From assembly GCA_022826945.1 (NCBI GenBank), contig JAJDTY010000001.1:19936-83935 (forward strand): a stretch of 64,000 nt of DNA, read 5' to 3'. The notes under the pieces were generated by a model. That model did not search any database. It was given only the letters and a program-made list of their open reading frames with translations, and had not been told where the DNA came from. Below, piece after piece: positions 45,774 to 55,340 of this stretch. Position 1 is the stretch's first letter, and each line of letters starts with the position of its first letter. Both the position numbers and the translations under genes were made by a program. This DNA is from Candidatus Binatia bacterium. GTDB lineage: Bacteria; Desulfobacterota; Binatia; Bin18.

Positions 45774-47231
45774 CTATCCCAACGACAAGAACGACGCTCC
45801 GGCCCACGACATGGACGCGGACGGGAAGACGCCCATCAGCACCGTGCCGATTGCGGCGATCAGGATGGCCGCCCCTAACGCGGAACGGAGTGAGGGCAGT
45901 TCGACAATCGCCTCACCCTCGCGCATATACATATTGACGACGACGCGAATGTAGTAATAGGCCGATACCACGCTATTCAGCACACCAATGACCGCCAACC
46001 AGATATATCCGGCCTGCACCGCGGCGCTGAAAATATAGAACTTCCCGGTGAACCCGACCAGCGGCGGAACACCCGTCAGAGAGAGCATGAACACGGTCAT
46101 GGCCATACCCAGGGCTGGATGACGAAAACCGAGGCCGGCATAATCGTCAAGCTCTTCGTGCGGCTCACCCTTACGCCCAACAGCGACCACCACCCCAAAG
46201 GCACCCAGATTCATCAGCCCATAGGCCACCAGGTAGTACATCAGAGCCGCGCCGCCCAACTCCTTGCCGGCAACCATGGCGACGAGGAGATAGCCGGCGT
46301 GGGCAATGCTTGAGTAGGCAAGCATGCGTTTGATGTTGTGCTGGACAAGAGCGGTGATGTTGCCCACCGTCATGGTGAGTGCAGCCACGATCCACAGAAT
46401 CCCCTGCCAATCCGTGTGGACCGCACCCAAGGTATGCAGGAATATCCGGGCAAAGGCGGCAAAGGCCGCGGCTTTGACACCGACCGACATAAAAGCGGTA
46501 ACGGTTGTGGGAGAGCCCTGATACACATCAGGGGTCCAGACATGGAACGGGACCGCGGCCACCTTAAATCCAAAGCCGACGATTAAGAGACCCATGCCGA
46601 TCAACAGCAAGGGCGAAGAGCCCTGGGCGCCGACGTGTTCGGCAATAGCTCCAAGCTGCACACTGCCCGTCGCTCCATAAATCAGGGCAATACCGTACAG
46701 CAGGAATCCACTGGCAAACGCCCCCAGGAGAAAATATTTGAGCGCGGCTTCGTGGGAGGTGAGATGCTGCCGCCAGATCCCGGCCAGGACGTACACGGCA
46801 ATCGACATGGTTTCCAGACCCAGAAAGATCAAAATGAGGTTGGTGGCGGCAGCCATGACCGTCATGCCGACCGTGGCAAAAAGAATGAGGGCGTAATACT
46901 CTCCGTGTCGAATCTCGGCGGTTTCGAGATAGGTCAAAGACATCAACACCGTCAGACCTGCGACCAGACAAAAAACGAGATGAAAGAACACGGCATACGC
47001 ATCGAGGGCAAACATACCGCTAAATGACTCCACATCGTTCTGGCCCCACAGCGACCAGGAACACAGCGCCGTGACAACAATACCCGTCAGGCTCAGCCAG
47101 CCGAGCAGAGAGCGCTCATCGTCTCTGATCCAGATGTCCCAGAACAGCGCCAGCATGCCGGTCACGGACAGGAGCAGGGTCGGCAGGACCGAGAGCCAAT
47201 TAACGGCGGGGAGTGTCATGTCCATACTCAA
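45774..47231 (-). CDS. nuoN: NADH-quinone oxidoreductase subunit N
   Basis: Antiporter-like membrane subunit of complex I, 485 residues, about 14 transmembrane helices. Conserved ILIFLGLETMSIAVYVLAG (Glu), AALKYFLLGAFASGFLLYG (Lys), FHVWTPDVYQGSPTTVTAF and VQHNIKRMLAYSSIAHAGYL. It overlaps nuoM by 4 bp. Last gene of the nuo operon. Confidence 0.95.
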   Translation of the reverse strand: MSMDMTLPAVNWLSVLPTLLLSVTGMLALFWDIWIRDDERSLLGWLSLTGIVVTALCSWSLWGQNDVESFSGMFALDAYAVFFHLVFCLVAGLTVLMSLTYLETAEIRHGEYYALILFATVGMTVMAAATNLILIFLGLETMSIAVYVLAGIWRQHLTSHEAALKYFLLGAFASGFLLYGIALIYGATGSVQLGAIAEHVGAQGSSPLLLIGMGLLIVGFGFKVAAVPFHVWTPDVYQGSPTTVTAFMSVGVKAAAFAAFARIFLHTLGAVHTDWQGILWIVAALTMTVGNITALVQHNIKRMLAYSSIAHAGYLLVAMVAGKELGGAALMYYLVAYGLMNLGAFGVVVAVGRKGEPHEELDDYAGLGFRHPALGMAMTVFMLSLTGVPPLVGFTGKFYIFSAAVQAGYIWLAVIGVLNSVVSAYYYIRVVVNMYMREGEAIVELPSLRSALGAAILIAAIGTVLMGVFPSASMSWAGASFLSLG

Positions 47232-48814
47232 CTCGCCCCTTTTAGGCCTCTTGAGTCTTTGAGTCTGTTGGGACTCTTGGACCCTTCAACATGGCTCAGG
47301 ACAGACTCTATCGACTCAACAGACTCTATCGACTTACTATCGGCGGTTCTGTGAATCCGCGCCAAGGTGGCTTCCACCGACTTCTCCATACGGCTGAGGA
47401 AGGGCTTGGGGTAGAGGCCCATCAGCAACATCAGGGCGATCAACGGCACAAAGATGGCCAGCTCGCGGCGTGACAGATCGGTCAGTTTGGCGTTCTCCGG
47501 CTGCGTCAGCGGTCCGAAAACAACCCGCTGATACAGGCGCAGCATATAGACGGCACCCAGGACCACGCCGGAAACCGCGATCACACCGGCGAGCGTGTTC
47601 GCCTGAAAGGTCCCCAAAAGGATGAGGAATTCCCCGACAAAGCCGTTCAGGCCCGGCAGACCGATCGAAGACAGCATGGTAATCAGAAAGACGGAGGCAA
47701 AGAGCGGCAGTTGTTTCCACAGACCGCCATATTCGCTGATGAGCCGCGTATGGCGGCGTTCATACACCACCCCGACCAACAGGAAGAGCGCCCCGGTTGA
47801 GAGGCCATGGCCGAGCATCTGATACAGCGCGCCTTCGGCCCCCTGTATGTTGAACGCGAACAGCCCCAGCATGACAAAGCCGAGGTGGCTGACGGACGAG
47901 TAGGCGACCAGCTTTTTCATATCCGGCTGCACCAGGGCCACCAGCGCCCCATACACGATACCAACCACTGAGAGCGCCATAATCAGCGGCACCGCGGCAT
48001 GGGCGGCATCGGGGAAGAGCGGCAGGGCAAAACGCAGAAAGCCATAGGTGCCCATTTTGAGGAGTACGCCGGCCAGGATGACAGACCCCCCGGTTGGGGC
48101 TTCGACGTGCGCGTCCGGCAGCCAGGTATGAAAGGGGAAAAGGGGAACTTTGATGGCAAAGGACAAAGCAAACGCGGCGAACAACCACATTTGGGCGTTG
48201 ACCGGAATCTCAAGGGTATACAGGCGCAGGAGGTCAAAAGTGAGCGTGCCGTGCTGGGCATTATGGAGATAGGCAAGATACAGAATGGCCACCAGCATCA
48301 GGAGACTGCCGACCATGGTGTAGAGCAGGAATTTGAGCGCGGCATAAATACGCCGTTCACCACCCCAGACCCCAATCAGGAAATACATGGGAATCAGCAT
48401 GACTTCCCAGAAGACGTAGAAGAGAAAGACATCAACCGCGACAAAGGTCCCGATCATGCCGGTTTCCAGGATGAGAAAGAAAAAGAGATACTCCCTGACC
48501 CGATGTTCCACGCTGCTCCAGGTAGACAGAATCACCAGCGGCGAAAGAAAGGTCGTCAGCAGAACGAGGAACAGGCTGATGCCATCAACGCCAACATAGT
48601 ATTCGATCCCGAATTCGCTAATCCAGGAATAGCGCTCAACGAATTGAAACTCGGCGGTCTCGCTATCAAAGCCGGTGAACAGGCCGAGCGAGATAACGAA
48701 CGTGAAGAGCGAAGCGCCGAAGGCGGTTCGACGCGCCAACTCCGCCGCATTCCTGTTGAGGGTCAACAGGAAAAACGCCGTCAGCAGCGGAATGAAAACA
48801 ATGAGGCTTACCAC
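47228..48814 (-). CDS. nuoM: NADH-quinone oxidoreductase subunit M
   Basis: Antiporter-like subunit, 528 residues. Conserved FYVFWEVMLIPMYFLIGVWG, FPFHTWLPDAHVEAPTGGSV, VQPDMKKLVAYSSVSHLGFV and IGLPGLNGFVGEFLIL. The last 40 residues after LARIHRTA are not NuoM-like: a low-complexity run SIESVESIESV and KSPNRLKDSRGLKGAS encoded by short DNA repeats, so the true C-terminus has been extended. Confidence 0.94.
   Translation of the reverse strand: MVSLIVFIPLLTAFFLLTLNRNAAELARRTAFGASLFTFVISLGLFTGFDSETAEFQFVERYSWISEFGIEYYVGVDGISLFLVLLTTFLSPLVILSTWSSVEHRVREYLFFFLILETGMIGTFVAVDVFLFYVFWEVMLIPMYFLIGVWGGERRIYAALKFLLYTMVGSLLMLVAILYLAYLHNAQHGTLTFDLLRLYTLEIPVNAQMWLFAAFALSFAIKVPLFPFHTWLPDAHVEAPTGGSVILAGVLLKMGTYGFLRFALPLFPDAAHAAVPLIMALSVVGIVYGALVALVQPDMKKLVAYSSVSHLGFVMLGLFAFNIQGAEGALYQMLGHGLSTGALFLLVGVVYERRHTRLISEYGGLWKQLPLFASVFLITMLSSIGLPGLNGFVGEFLILLGTFQANTLAGVIAVSGVVLGAVYMLRLYQRVVFGPLTQPENAKLTDLSRRELAIFVPLIALMLLMGLYPKPFLSRMEKSVEATLARIHRTADSKSIESVESIESVLSHVEGSKSPNRLKDSRGLKGAS
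47303..47334. repeat. Short tandem repeat in the nuoM 3' end
   Basis: The 14-mer agactctatcgact occurs at 47303-47316 and 47321-47334 (18-bp period), and related gagtct/agactc words continue to 47280. They encode the SIESVESIESV tail of NuoM. Confidence 0.7.
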
Positions 48815-50700
48815 AGATAATACCCCAGAATCACGATCGCTCCACAGCAGAACGACAGAGCGTAGGTCTGAACATTGCCGGTTTGCCAGAAGCGCAGCAC
48901 CGAACCGTTGGCCTGAATCACTTGGGCCGTGCCGTTGACCAGACCATCAATAACGACCGTATCCCACACCTTCCACAGCCAGTCCGAAGCGGCCAGCAGA
49001 GGCCGAACAATCGCCGCTTCATAAAACTCGTCAACGTAGTACTTGTTCAGCAACAATTGATGCAGGCCGGCAAACTGCCGGCTGAGGCGGTCGGCCATAG
49101 CGGGGTCTTGGACATACAGCCGGTAGGCCAGCCCAATCCCTCCCAGCCCAAGCAGGGTGGGCAGGTATTTCACCAGGAGCGACACATGCGGATGCTCATG
49201 GCCGTAGAGCGGACTGAGCAGTTCGGGCAGGGTAAAATAGCCACCGATCAAGGACAGGATAGCAAGCACCACCAGGGGCACGGTCATGACTTGGGGCGAT
49301 TCATGAATATGGTGGGCAACCTCGGGATCAGAGCGGTTTTCTCCCCAAAACGTGACAAAGAACAACCGGAACATATAGAAGGCGGTCAAGCCCGCTCCCA
49401 GGGTCCCAATCAGCCACAACAGGGGAGAACCGTGCGGACTCCCAAAGGCGTGTTCCAGGATGAGGTCCTTGCTGAAAAAACCGGACAGCAAGGGAAACCC
49501 GGCAATGGCCAGACAACCGATGGCAAACGTCCCATAGGTGGTCGGCATCTTGCTTCTCAGCCCGCCCATCTTGCGGATATCCTGCTCCTCGCTCATGCCG
49601 TGGATGACGCTCCCGGCGCCGAGAAAGAGGAGGGCCTTGAAGAAGGCGTGGGTCATGACATGAAACACACCCGCGGCATACGCGCCCACACCCAACCCGA
49701 GAAACATATAACCCAGTTGACTGACCGTTGAGTAGGCCAGGACCTTTTTAATATCGGTCTGCACCAGGGCAATTGTGGCGGCAAACAGGGCGGTGACGGC
49801 GCCGACCACGGCCACAACGGCTAACGCGGTCTGGGACAGGGAATACAGGAAATGCATCCGTGCGATCAGATAGATGCCGGCCGTCACCATCGTCGCAGCA
49901 TGGATGAGCGCGCTCACCGGCGTGGGACCGGCCATGGCATCCGGCAACCAGACATAGAGCGGAATTTGGGCAGACTTGCCGGCCGCGCCGACAAAGAAGA
50001 GCAGGCAGATCAGCGTCACCGTCGTCACGGGCAGCACTGAGGCATGGGCCGCGATTTCGCTGAACGACAGCGTCCAGACGCCGTGGGCCCCCAGACTCCA
50101 AAACAAGAGAAACAGGCCCAGGAGGAAACCGGCGTCACCAATCCGGTTGACGATAAATGCCTTTTTCCCGGCACTGGCTTTTTCGTCGTCCGTATACCAA
50201 AAGCCAATGAGTAAATAGGAACACAGCCCAACGCCTTCCCAGCCGACGAAGAGCAACAGAATATTATCACCCAACACCAGCAGCAGCATGGCGGTGGTAA
50301 AGAGGTTGAGATAGGCAAAATAGCGCACCACATCGTCGTCGTGGGCCATATAGCCAACGGAATAGACGTGGATGAGAAAGCCGACCCCGGTGATGACCAT
50401 GATCATGGTGCCGGACAAGGGATCGACTCGCAGCGCAATATCCACATGCAGGGCGCCCGAGTAAATCCAGGGGTAGACACTATCGACCAGGGCGCCACCG
50501 TCCGGCAGTTGGACAAAGGCCGCAAACGCAAAGCAAAAAGCCAGGAAGATCATGCCCGGCGAAACCCAGTTCACGACCTGTCGGCCATAACGGGGACCCA
50601 AGAAGAGGTTGAACACCACCCCGAGCAGGGGAAAGAGAACAATATAGCGAAGATACGAGACCGTCTGGACGGCGACCTCAGCCGCGTGCGGATGTTCCAT
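48808..50700 (-). CDS. nuoL: NADH-quinone oxidoreductase subunit L
   Basis: Largest antiporter-like subunit, 630 residues. Conserved LFVGWEGVGLCSYLLIGFW, KAFIVNRIGDAGFLLG, IPLYVWLPDAMAGPTPVSAL, HAATMVTAGIYLIAR, VQTDIKKVLAYSTVSQLGYM and THAFFKALLFLGAGSVIH. The C-terminus has the long lateral helix region. It overlaps nuoM by 7 bp. Confidence 0.96.
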   Translation of the reverse strand: MEHPHAAEVAVQTVSYLRYIVLFPLLGVVFNLFLGPRYGRQVVNWVSPGMIFLAFCFAFAAFVQLPDGGALVDSVYPWIYSGALHVDIALRVDPLSGTMIMVITGVGFLIHVYSVGYMAHDDDVVRYFAYLNLFTTAMLLLVLGDNILLLFVGWEGVGLCSYLLIGFWYTDDEKASAGKKAFIVNRIGDAGFLLGLFLLFWSLGAHGVWTLSFSEIAAHASVLPVTTVTLICLLFFVGAAGKSAQIPLYVWLPDAMAGPTPVSALIHAATMVTAGIYLIARMHFLYSLSQTALAVVAVVGAVTALFAATIALVQTDIKKVLAYSTVSQLGYMFLGLGVGAYAAGVFHVMTHAFFKALLFLGAGSVIHGMSEEQDIRKMGGLRSKMPTTYGTFAIGCLAIAGFPLLSGFFSKDLILEHAFGSPHGSPLLWLIGTLGAGLTAFYMFRLFFVTFWGENRSDPEVAHHIHESPQVMTVPLVVLAILSLIGGYFTLPELLSPLYGHEHPHVSLLVKYLPTLLGLGGIGLAYRLYVQDPAMADRLSRQFAGLHQLLLNKYYVDEFYEAAIVRPLLAASDWLWKVWDTVVIDGLVNGTAQVIQANGSVLRFWQTGNVQTYALSFCCGAIVILGYYLW

Positions 50701-50763
50701 CTCTACAGCACCAATCCCAGTCGATTCAGTCTCTCGGCTCTGCCTTGTGTCATACGCTGCTTT

Positions 50764-51066
50764 TTACCATCGCATCAGGTTGAGTTCGTCCGCATTGATG
50801 GTCTCTCGGCCACGGAAGACGAGCAGGATGATGGCCAGCCCAACCGCGACCTCTGCCGCCGCAACCGACATGACAAAGAACACGATGATCTGTCCGTCCA
50901 TATTGCCGAAATGCCGGGCCAGGGCCACAAAAGACAGGTTGACGGCATTCAGCATGAGTTCAATCGCCATGAAAATGATAATGATATTGCGGCGCAGGAG
51001 AACGCCGGTCACGCCGATGGTGAACAGGATGCCGCTCAGAATGAGATGATAACTGGTTGGGACCAT
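50764..51066 (-). CDS. nuoK: NADH-quinone oxidoreductase subunit K
   Basis: Three-helix subunit of 100 residues; the conserved Glu residues are in [13 protein letters not shown] and [17 protein letters not shown]. Start [10 protein letters not shown] matches the family and lies 10 bp after nuoJ. Confidence 0.95.
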   Translation of the reverse strand: MVPTSYHLILSGILFTIGVTGVLLRRNIIIIFMAIELMLNAVNLSFVALARHFGNMDGQIIVFFVMSVAAAEVAVGLAIILLVFRGRETINADELNLMRW

Positions 51067-51076
51067 CTGCCGCCCT

Positions 51077-51565
51077 CTATCGTTTTGCCAAGACCACTGC
51101 CCCGACAACCGCGACTAACAGGAGGATGCCGGTGATTTCAAAGGGCAGCAGATATGTCGTAAAAAGCTGACTGCCCAGGGCTTCGACCGTCCCGAAGTTC
51201 TCGGGCAAGCTGCTCTCGGCCGGCTCGGACGAGGAGCCTTGCAGCAGTAAGCCCAGTTCCGCAAGCAGGATGACGCCGCCAATAATGGCCACTCTGCCCA
51301 AGCCGTGTCGTTGCGTCCGCAGAGTGTCGCTCTGCAAATTGAGCAGCATAATCACAAATAAAAACAGGACCATGATCGCCCCGGCATACACAATGATCTG
51401 GAGCGCGGCGACCATATGGGCATTCAGAAACAGAAAATAGACCGCCAGAAGAAAGAGGGTCATAACCAGAAAGAGGGCACTATAGACCGGACTGGGATGG
51501 GCAATGACCATGACCGCGACCACCACCAACGGAATAGCAAGGGCAAAGAAGGTCACGAAATCCAT
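51077..51565 (-). CDS. nuoJ: NADH-quinone oxidoreductase subunit J
   Basis: Membrane subunit of 162 residues with five helices; the conserved glycine-rich [18 protein letters not shown] helix is present. Start [11 protein letters not shown] is chosen because it lies 5 bp after the nuoH stop and fits the family; an in-frame start 26 codons upstream would overlap nuoH. Confidence 0.94.
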   Translation of the reverse strand: MDFVTFFALAIPLVVVAVMVIAHPSPVYSALFLVMTLFLLAVYFLFLNAHMVAALQIIVYAGAIMVLFLFVIMLLNLQSDTLRTQRHGLGRVAIIGGVILLAELGLLLQGSSSEPAESSLPENFGTVEALGSQLFTTYLLPFEITGILLLVAVVGAVVLAKR

Positions 51566-51570
51566 AACGT

Positions 51571-52662
51571 CTACTCGAAGAGGAGAATAATCAGCGCCGT
51601 CAGCATGACGTTGGCGAGTGCCAGCGGGAGAAGAATCTTCCAACCGAGACTGATGAGCTGGTCATAGCGGAAGCGGGGCAGGGTCCAGCGAATCATGATC
51701 TGAAGCCAGCAGAAGAAGAGCACCTTCAGCGTAAAGGATCCGACCTGCAGCAGCGTCACGAGGAGTGAGGGCAGCGCCAGGGTGCCTCCCCACGGGAAAT
51801 GAAACCCGTCCCGCAGGAGAAACGGCACTTGCCACCCGCCGAAGAAGAGCGTGGTAATCAGCCCGGCAACGATGATCGCTTCGACGAAGTCGCCCAGCAT
51901 GAACATGGCCTGCTTGGCGCCGGAATACTCGGTGAAATAGCCGGATATCAGCTCGGACTCGGCTTCGGGGAGATCAAATGGAATCCGTTTACTCTCGGCT
52001 ATCCCGGCAGCCAAGAAGATCAGAAAGGCCACCGGCTGATAAACTATACCCCAGGCCGGAATCCAGCCCCCGATCAGCGCGCCCTGGGCCCGCGTAATCT
52101 CTTGTAAGTCCAGCGAACCAAAGGCCAGGACCACACCGATAAGCGCCAGCCCCAACGGAATCTCGTACGAGATCATCTGGGCGGAGCCACGAATCCCGCC
52201 CAGCAGCGCCCAACGGTTATTAGAGGCCCAGCCGCCCAGGACAACGCCGTACACACTGAGTGAGACCATCGCCAGCACATACAGAATACCGATATTCAGA
52301 TTGGCGGCCTGAAGTGTGATTTCCCGTCCGCCAATAATCAGCACGTCACCAAAGGGAATCACAATAAAGGTGACCAATAAGGGCACCAAGCCAATGGCCG
52401 GCGCAAGCGTGTGCAGCAGCTTGTCCGCCCCCGGAGGCACAAAGTCTTCTTTTGTGAACAGCTTGATGGGATCGGCTACCAGAGTGTTGACGATACCAAG
52501 ATTAAAGGGGAGTTTGCCGAACACGGCCGCGCGATTGGCACCGATCCGGTCTTGCAGAACCGCGCTTCCTTTGCGCTCCACCCACAGCAACAGCCCGCCG
52601 AGATTCAGCACCATCAAGATCATCAAGATGGTCAGGCTAAACGTGATGAGAAAGTCAATCAT
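51571..52662 (-). CDS. nuoH: NADH-quinone oxidoreductase subunit H
   Basis: Quinone-site membrane subunit of 363 residues. Conserved LLLWVERKGSAVLQDRIGAN, the first cytoplasmic loop, AESKRIPFDLPEAESELISGY and FTEYSGAKQAMFMLGDFVE, and C-terminal RWTLPRFRYDQLISLGWKIL. It overlaps the nuoE stop by 4 bp. The usual next gene, nuoI, is absent. Confidence 0.96.
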   Translation of the reverse strand: MIDFLITFSLTILMILMVLNLGGLLLWVERKGSAVLQDRIGANRAAVFGKLPFNLGIVNTLVADPIKLFTKEDFVPPGADKLLHTLAPAIGLVPLLVTFIVIPFGDVLIIGGREITLQAANLNIGILYVLAMVSLSVYGVVLGGWASNNRWALLGGIRGSAQMISYEIPLGLALIGVVLAFGSLDLQEITRAQGALIGGWIPAWGIVYQPVAFLIFLAAGIAESKRIPFDLPEAESELISGYFTEYSGAKQAMFMLGDFVEAIIVAGLITTLFFGGWQVPFLLRDGFHFPWGGTLALPSLLVTLLQVGSFTLKVLFFCWLQIMIRWTLPRFRYDQLISLGWKILLPLALANVMLTALIILLFE

Positions 52663-53183
52663 AGAGGGTTTGACGTTCCGGGTCCTGGTGTGGAAGCAGA
52701 TTCAGCCTGTTTTGCCAGCTCATCAATCAGGCCGAGCGTACTCTCCGGGGTCTGGTTCTCGTGATAGTCGTCGTTGACCTGGATGACGGGAGCGGTTCCG
52801 CACGAACCCAGGCATTCCACCTCACTCAGGGAAAACATCTTATCGCCGGTGGTCTGACCGACTTTGACGCCGAGCCGGTCTTCCAGACAGTGGACAATTT
52901 TTTCAGCGCCACGCAAGGTACAGGAAAGATTCGTGCAGACCTGCACGTGGCATTTCCCCATCGGCTCCTTGTAGAACATGGTGTAAAAAGTCGCGACACC
53001 GTGCACATAGGCTGGCGACAGGTCGAGCAAATCGGCAACATGCTCCATCACTGCGGGGCTCAGATAACCGAATTCGGTCTGGGCCAGCCACAGCGTGGGC
53101 AGAATAGCGGCCTGCTTGGTCGGATAGCGGGTCAGCACGTCCTCAAACTGTTTGTGCGTTTCTTCTGAAAATTGAACAGCCAT
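52659..53183 (-). CDS. nuoE: NADH-quinone oxidoreductase subunit E
   Basis: Thioredoxin-like [2Fe-2S] subunit of 174 residues (cluster N1a). Ligands: VCTNLSC and VECLGSCGTAP. N-terminal helical region FEDVLTRYPTKQAAILPTLW, and YTMFYKEPMGKCHV. It stands between nuoD and nuoH, where nuoE-F-G is usual, but nuoF and nuoG are missing. Confidence 0.94.
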   Translation of the reverse strand: MAVQFSEETHKQFEDVLTRYPTKQAAILPTLWLAQTEFGYLSPAVMEHVADLLDLSPAYVHGVATFYTMFYKEPMGKCHVQVCTNLSCTLRGAEKIVHCLEDRLGVKVGQTTGDKMFSLSEVECLGSCGTAPVIQVNDDYHENQTPESTLGLIDELAKQAESASTPGPGTSNPL

Positions 53184-53226
53184 ACTCTGCTCTCAGCACT
53201 AGAGGGGCGACTCGTGCTCTCACCCC

Positions 53227-54453
53227 TTAGCGGTCACACTCTCCGCCGATCATATTGACCATGCCAAACGTCGTAATAATGTCGGAGATCAGACATCCCC
53301 GCAGCATCTCGCCCAGCGCCGCCATACCAAAAAAACAGGGCGGCCGCACCCGGACGCGATAAGGCCGGCCGCTGCCGTCACTGACGAGATAAAAGCCGAG
53401 TTCGCCGTTGGCGCCCTCCACACTCTGGAACGCCTCGCCGGGTGGAATTTTGACTCCCTCAATGACCAGTTTGAAATGGTTCATGAGGCCCTCAATATTG
53501 CCGTACACCTGTTTCTTTTCCGGCAGGGTAATCTGCGGGTCATCAATCCGGATCGGGCCGCTCGGAATACCGTCCAGAGCCTGCTCAATAATCCGCATGC
53601 TCTGTTTGATTTCCTCAAAACGCACGGAAAAGCGGTCGTAGTTGTCGCCCTGGGTACCAGTCGGGATATCAAAGTCAAAACGGTCGTAACCCGAGTAGGG
53701 CTGCGCTTTCCGCACATCGTAGGGTACACCGGTTGCCCGCAGGAGCGGGCCGGTGAGACTGTACGAGATCGCATCTTCCGGCGAAATGGTTCCAACGCCG
53801 GACATGCGATCGATAAAGATCCGATTCTTGGACAGCAGCTTGTCACAGTCACTCAGGATACGGCGCATATCGGCGAACGCCGTCCGCACGCGCGCGGCAA
53901 AATCATGTGGCAGATCGTGCGTGACACCGCCGACCCGGGCATAGCTGACCGTCAGGCGGGCACCGGTCACGGCCGTGACCAGATCGTACAAGGTCTCCCG
54001 CGATTCCATCAGATAGAACCCGACGGAAATCGCTCCCGCTTCCGTGGCCGCCATGCCCAGACAGGTCAGGTGATCGGTAATCCGGGAGATCTCGCTCATG
54101 ATGACCCGGATGTATTGGCAGCGTTCCGGGACCTCAACGTCGAGCAGTTGTTCGGCCGTGATGGCAAAGGCCACATTATTGATGAGCGGTGAGGCGTAAT
54201 TCAGGCGGTCGGTGTAGGGGATGCAGTGGTTCCAGGTGCGCTGCTCGCACATCTTCTCAAAGCCGCGGTGCAGATAGCCGATCTCGACATCGCAGTTGAG
54301 TATTTTTTCCCCGTCAAGGGTGAGGTTGAACTTGATCGTGCCGTGGGTTGCCGGATGGGACGGGCCCATCTGCAATTCCATGATTTCAGAGGTGGGATCG
54401 TGTTCAGCAACCTCTTTTTGCGTCGGGAGAAGGGGGGCCGCGGCTTCCGCCAT
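53227..54453 (-). CDS. nuoD: NADH-quinone oxidoreductase subunit D
   Basis: 49-kDa subunit, 408 residues, which forms the quinone pocket with NuoB. Conserved MGPSHPATHGTIKF (the quinone-binding His), EIGYLHRGFEK, YTDRLNYASPL, GPLLRATGVPYDVRKAQPY and the C-terminal IGGECDR. Fused NuoCD is excluded because nuoC is a separate upstream gene with a 6-bp gap. Confidence 0.96.
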   Translation of the reverse strand: MAEAAAPLLPTQKEVAEHDPTSEIMELQMGPSHPATHGTIKFNLTLDGEKILNCDVEIGYLHRGFEKMCEQRTWNHCIPYTDRLNYASPLINNVAFAITAEQLLDVEVPERCQYIRVIMSEISRITDHLTCLGMAATEAGAISVGFYLMESRETLYDLVTAVTGARLTVSYARVGGVTHDLPHDFAARVRTAFADMRRILSDCDKLLSKNRIFIDRMSGVGTISPEDAISYSLTGPLLRATGVPYDVRKAQPYSGYDRFDFDIPTGTQGDNYDRFSVRFEEIKQSMRIIEQALDGIPSGPIRIDDPQITLPEKKQVYGNIEGLMNHFKLVIEGVKIPPGEAFQSVEGANGELGFYLVSDGSGRPYRVRVRPPCFFGMAALGEMLRGCLISDIITTFGMVNMIGGECDR

Positions 54454-54459
54454 AGGTTG

Positions 54460-54969
54460 TTACCCTTTATGCCATGGATTGGTAATGGGGTCGCGTTCTT
54501 CGACCAAGGGCTGACGTTTGTTGACGGGATAATCCTTGCAGAGTGGATGACCACGGAATTCTTCGTACATCAGGATGCGACGCAGATCCGGATGATCGGT
54601 AAACGTAATCCCGAACATATCCCAGACTTCGCGTTCCAGCCAGTTGGCCGACTTCCAGACCGACGCAGCCGATGGCAGCTCGGCACTCTCCTCTGTGAGT
54701 CGAACCTTGACCCGCAGGCGATGATTATGTGTCAGTGAGTGGAGATGGTACACGACCTCGAAGCGCGGCTCTTTCCCGAAAAAGTCGACCCCGGTGATAT
54801 CGAGTAGCAGGTTGAAGGCAAAATCCGGATGCTCTTTGAGCTGGCTCAAAACAGTCGGCAGGTCTCCACGATCAATGACAATCGTATCATTCCCGTGCGA
54901 AGAATGCTGCTCTTGTATCGTGCCGGGGAAGGCCGTCTCGATATGAGAGAAAATGTCTGCTTCAGCCAT
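54460..54969 (-). CDS. nuoC: NADH-quinone oxidoreductase subunit C
   Basis: 30-kDa subunit, 169 residues. Family motifs: ITGVDFFGKEPRFEVVYHL, ASVWKSANWLEREVWDMFGI and HPDLRRILMYEEFRGHPLCK DYP. It separates nuoA and nuoD; nuoB, usually between A and C, is not there (17-bp gap). Confidence 0.95.
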   Translation of the reverse strand: MAEADIFSHIETAFPGTIQEQHSSHGNDTIVIDRGDLPTVLSQLKEHPDFAFNLLLDITGVDFFGKEPRFEVVYHLHSLTHNHRLRVKVRLTEESAELPSAASVWKSANWLEREVWDMFGITFTDHPDLRRILMYEEFRGHPLCKDYPVNKRQPLVEERDPITNPWHKG

Positions 54970-54986
54970 CTCTGCCTATGGGCTGG

Positions 54987-55340
54987 CTAGGTCGATTCCA
55001 GCCCCCCCTTTTTCACCTCATAGACTAAACCCACAACCAGAACGAGCACGAAGAGTAACATGGCTATGAAGCCGAACAGGCCCAACTGGCGGAAGACGAC
55101 CGCCCAGGGATAGAGGAAGACCACTTCAACATCAAAGACAATGAAGAGGATCGCGGCGAGATAAAATTTGACAGAAAAGCGTCCCCACGCGGAACCGCTG
55201 GGCGGATTGCCGCACTCGAACGGTTCATCCTTGACCGCTGAGTGGGTCTTGACGCCGAGCATCGTGCTCGCAAAGGTCATGACCAAGGCCACGACCCCAC
55301 CAAGGATCAGCGCAATCAGGACAGGAACGTATTGGTCCAT
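54987..55340 (-). CDS. nuoA: NADH-quinone oxidoreductase subunit A
   Basis: Three-helix subunit of 117 residues with KDEPFECGNPPSGSAWGRFS, containing the redox-sensitive Cys loop, and YLAAILFIVFDVEVVFLYPW. First gene of the ten-gene minus-strand operon; its promoter should lie in 55341-55550. Confidence 0.95.
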   Translation of the reverse strand: MDQYVPVLIALILGGVVALVMTFASTMLGVKTHSAVKDEPFECGNPPSGSAWGRFSVKFYLAAILFIVFDVEVVFLYPWAVVFRQLGLFGFIAMLLFVLVLVVGLVYEVKKGGLEST

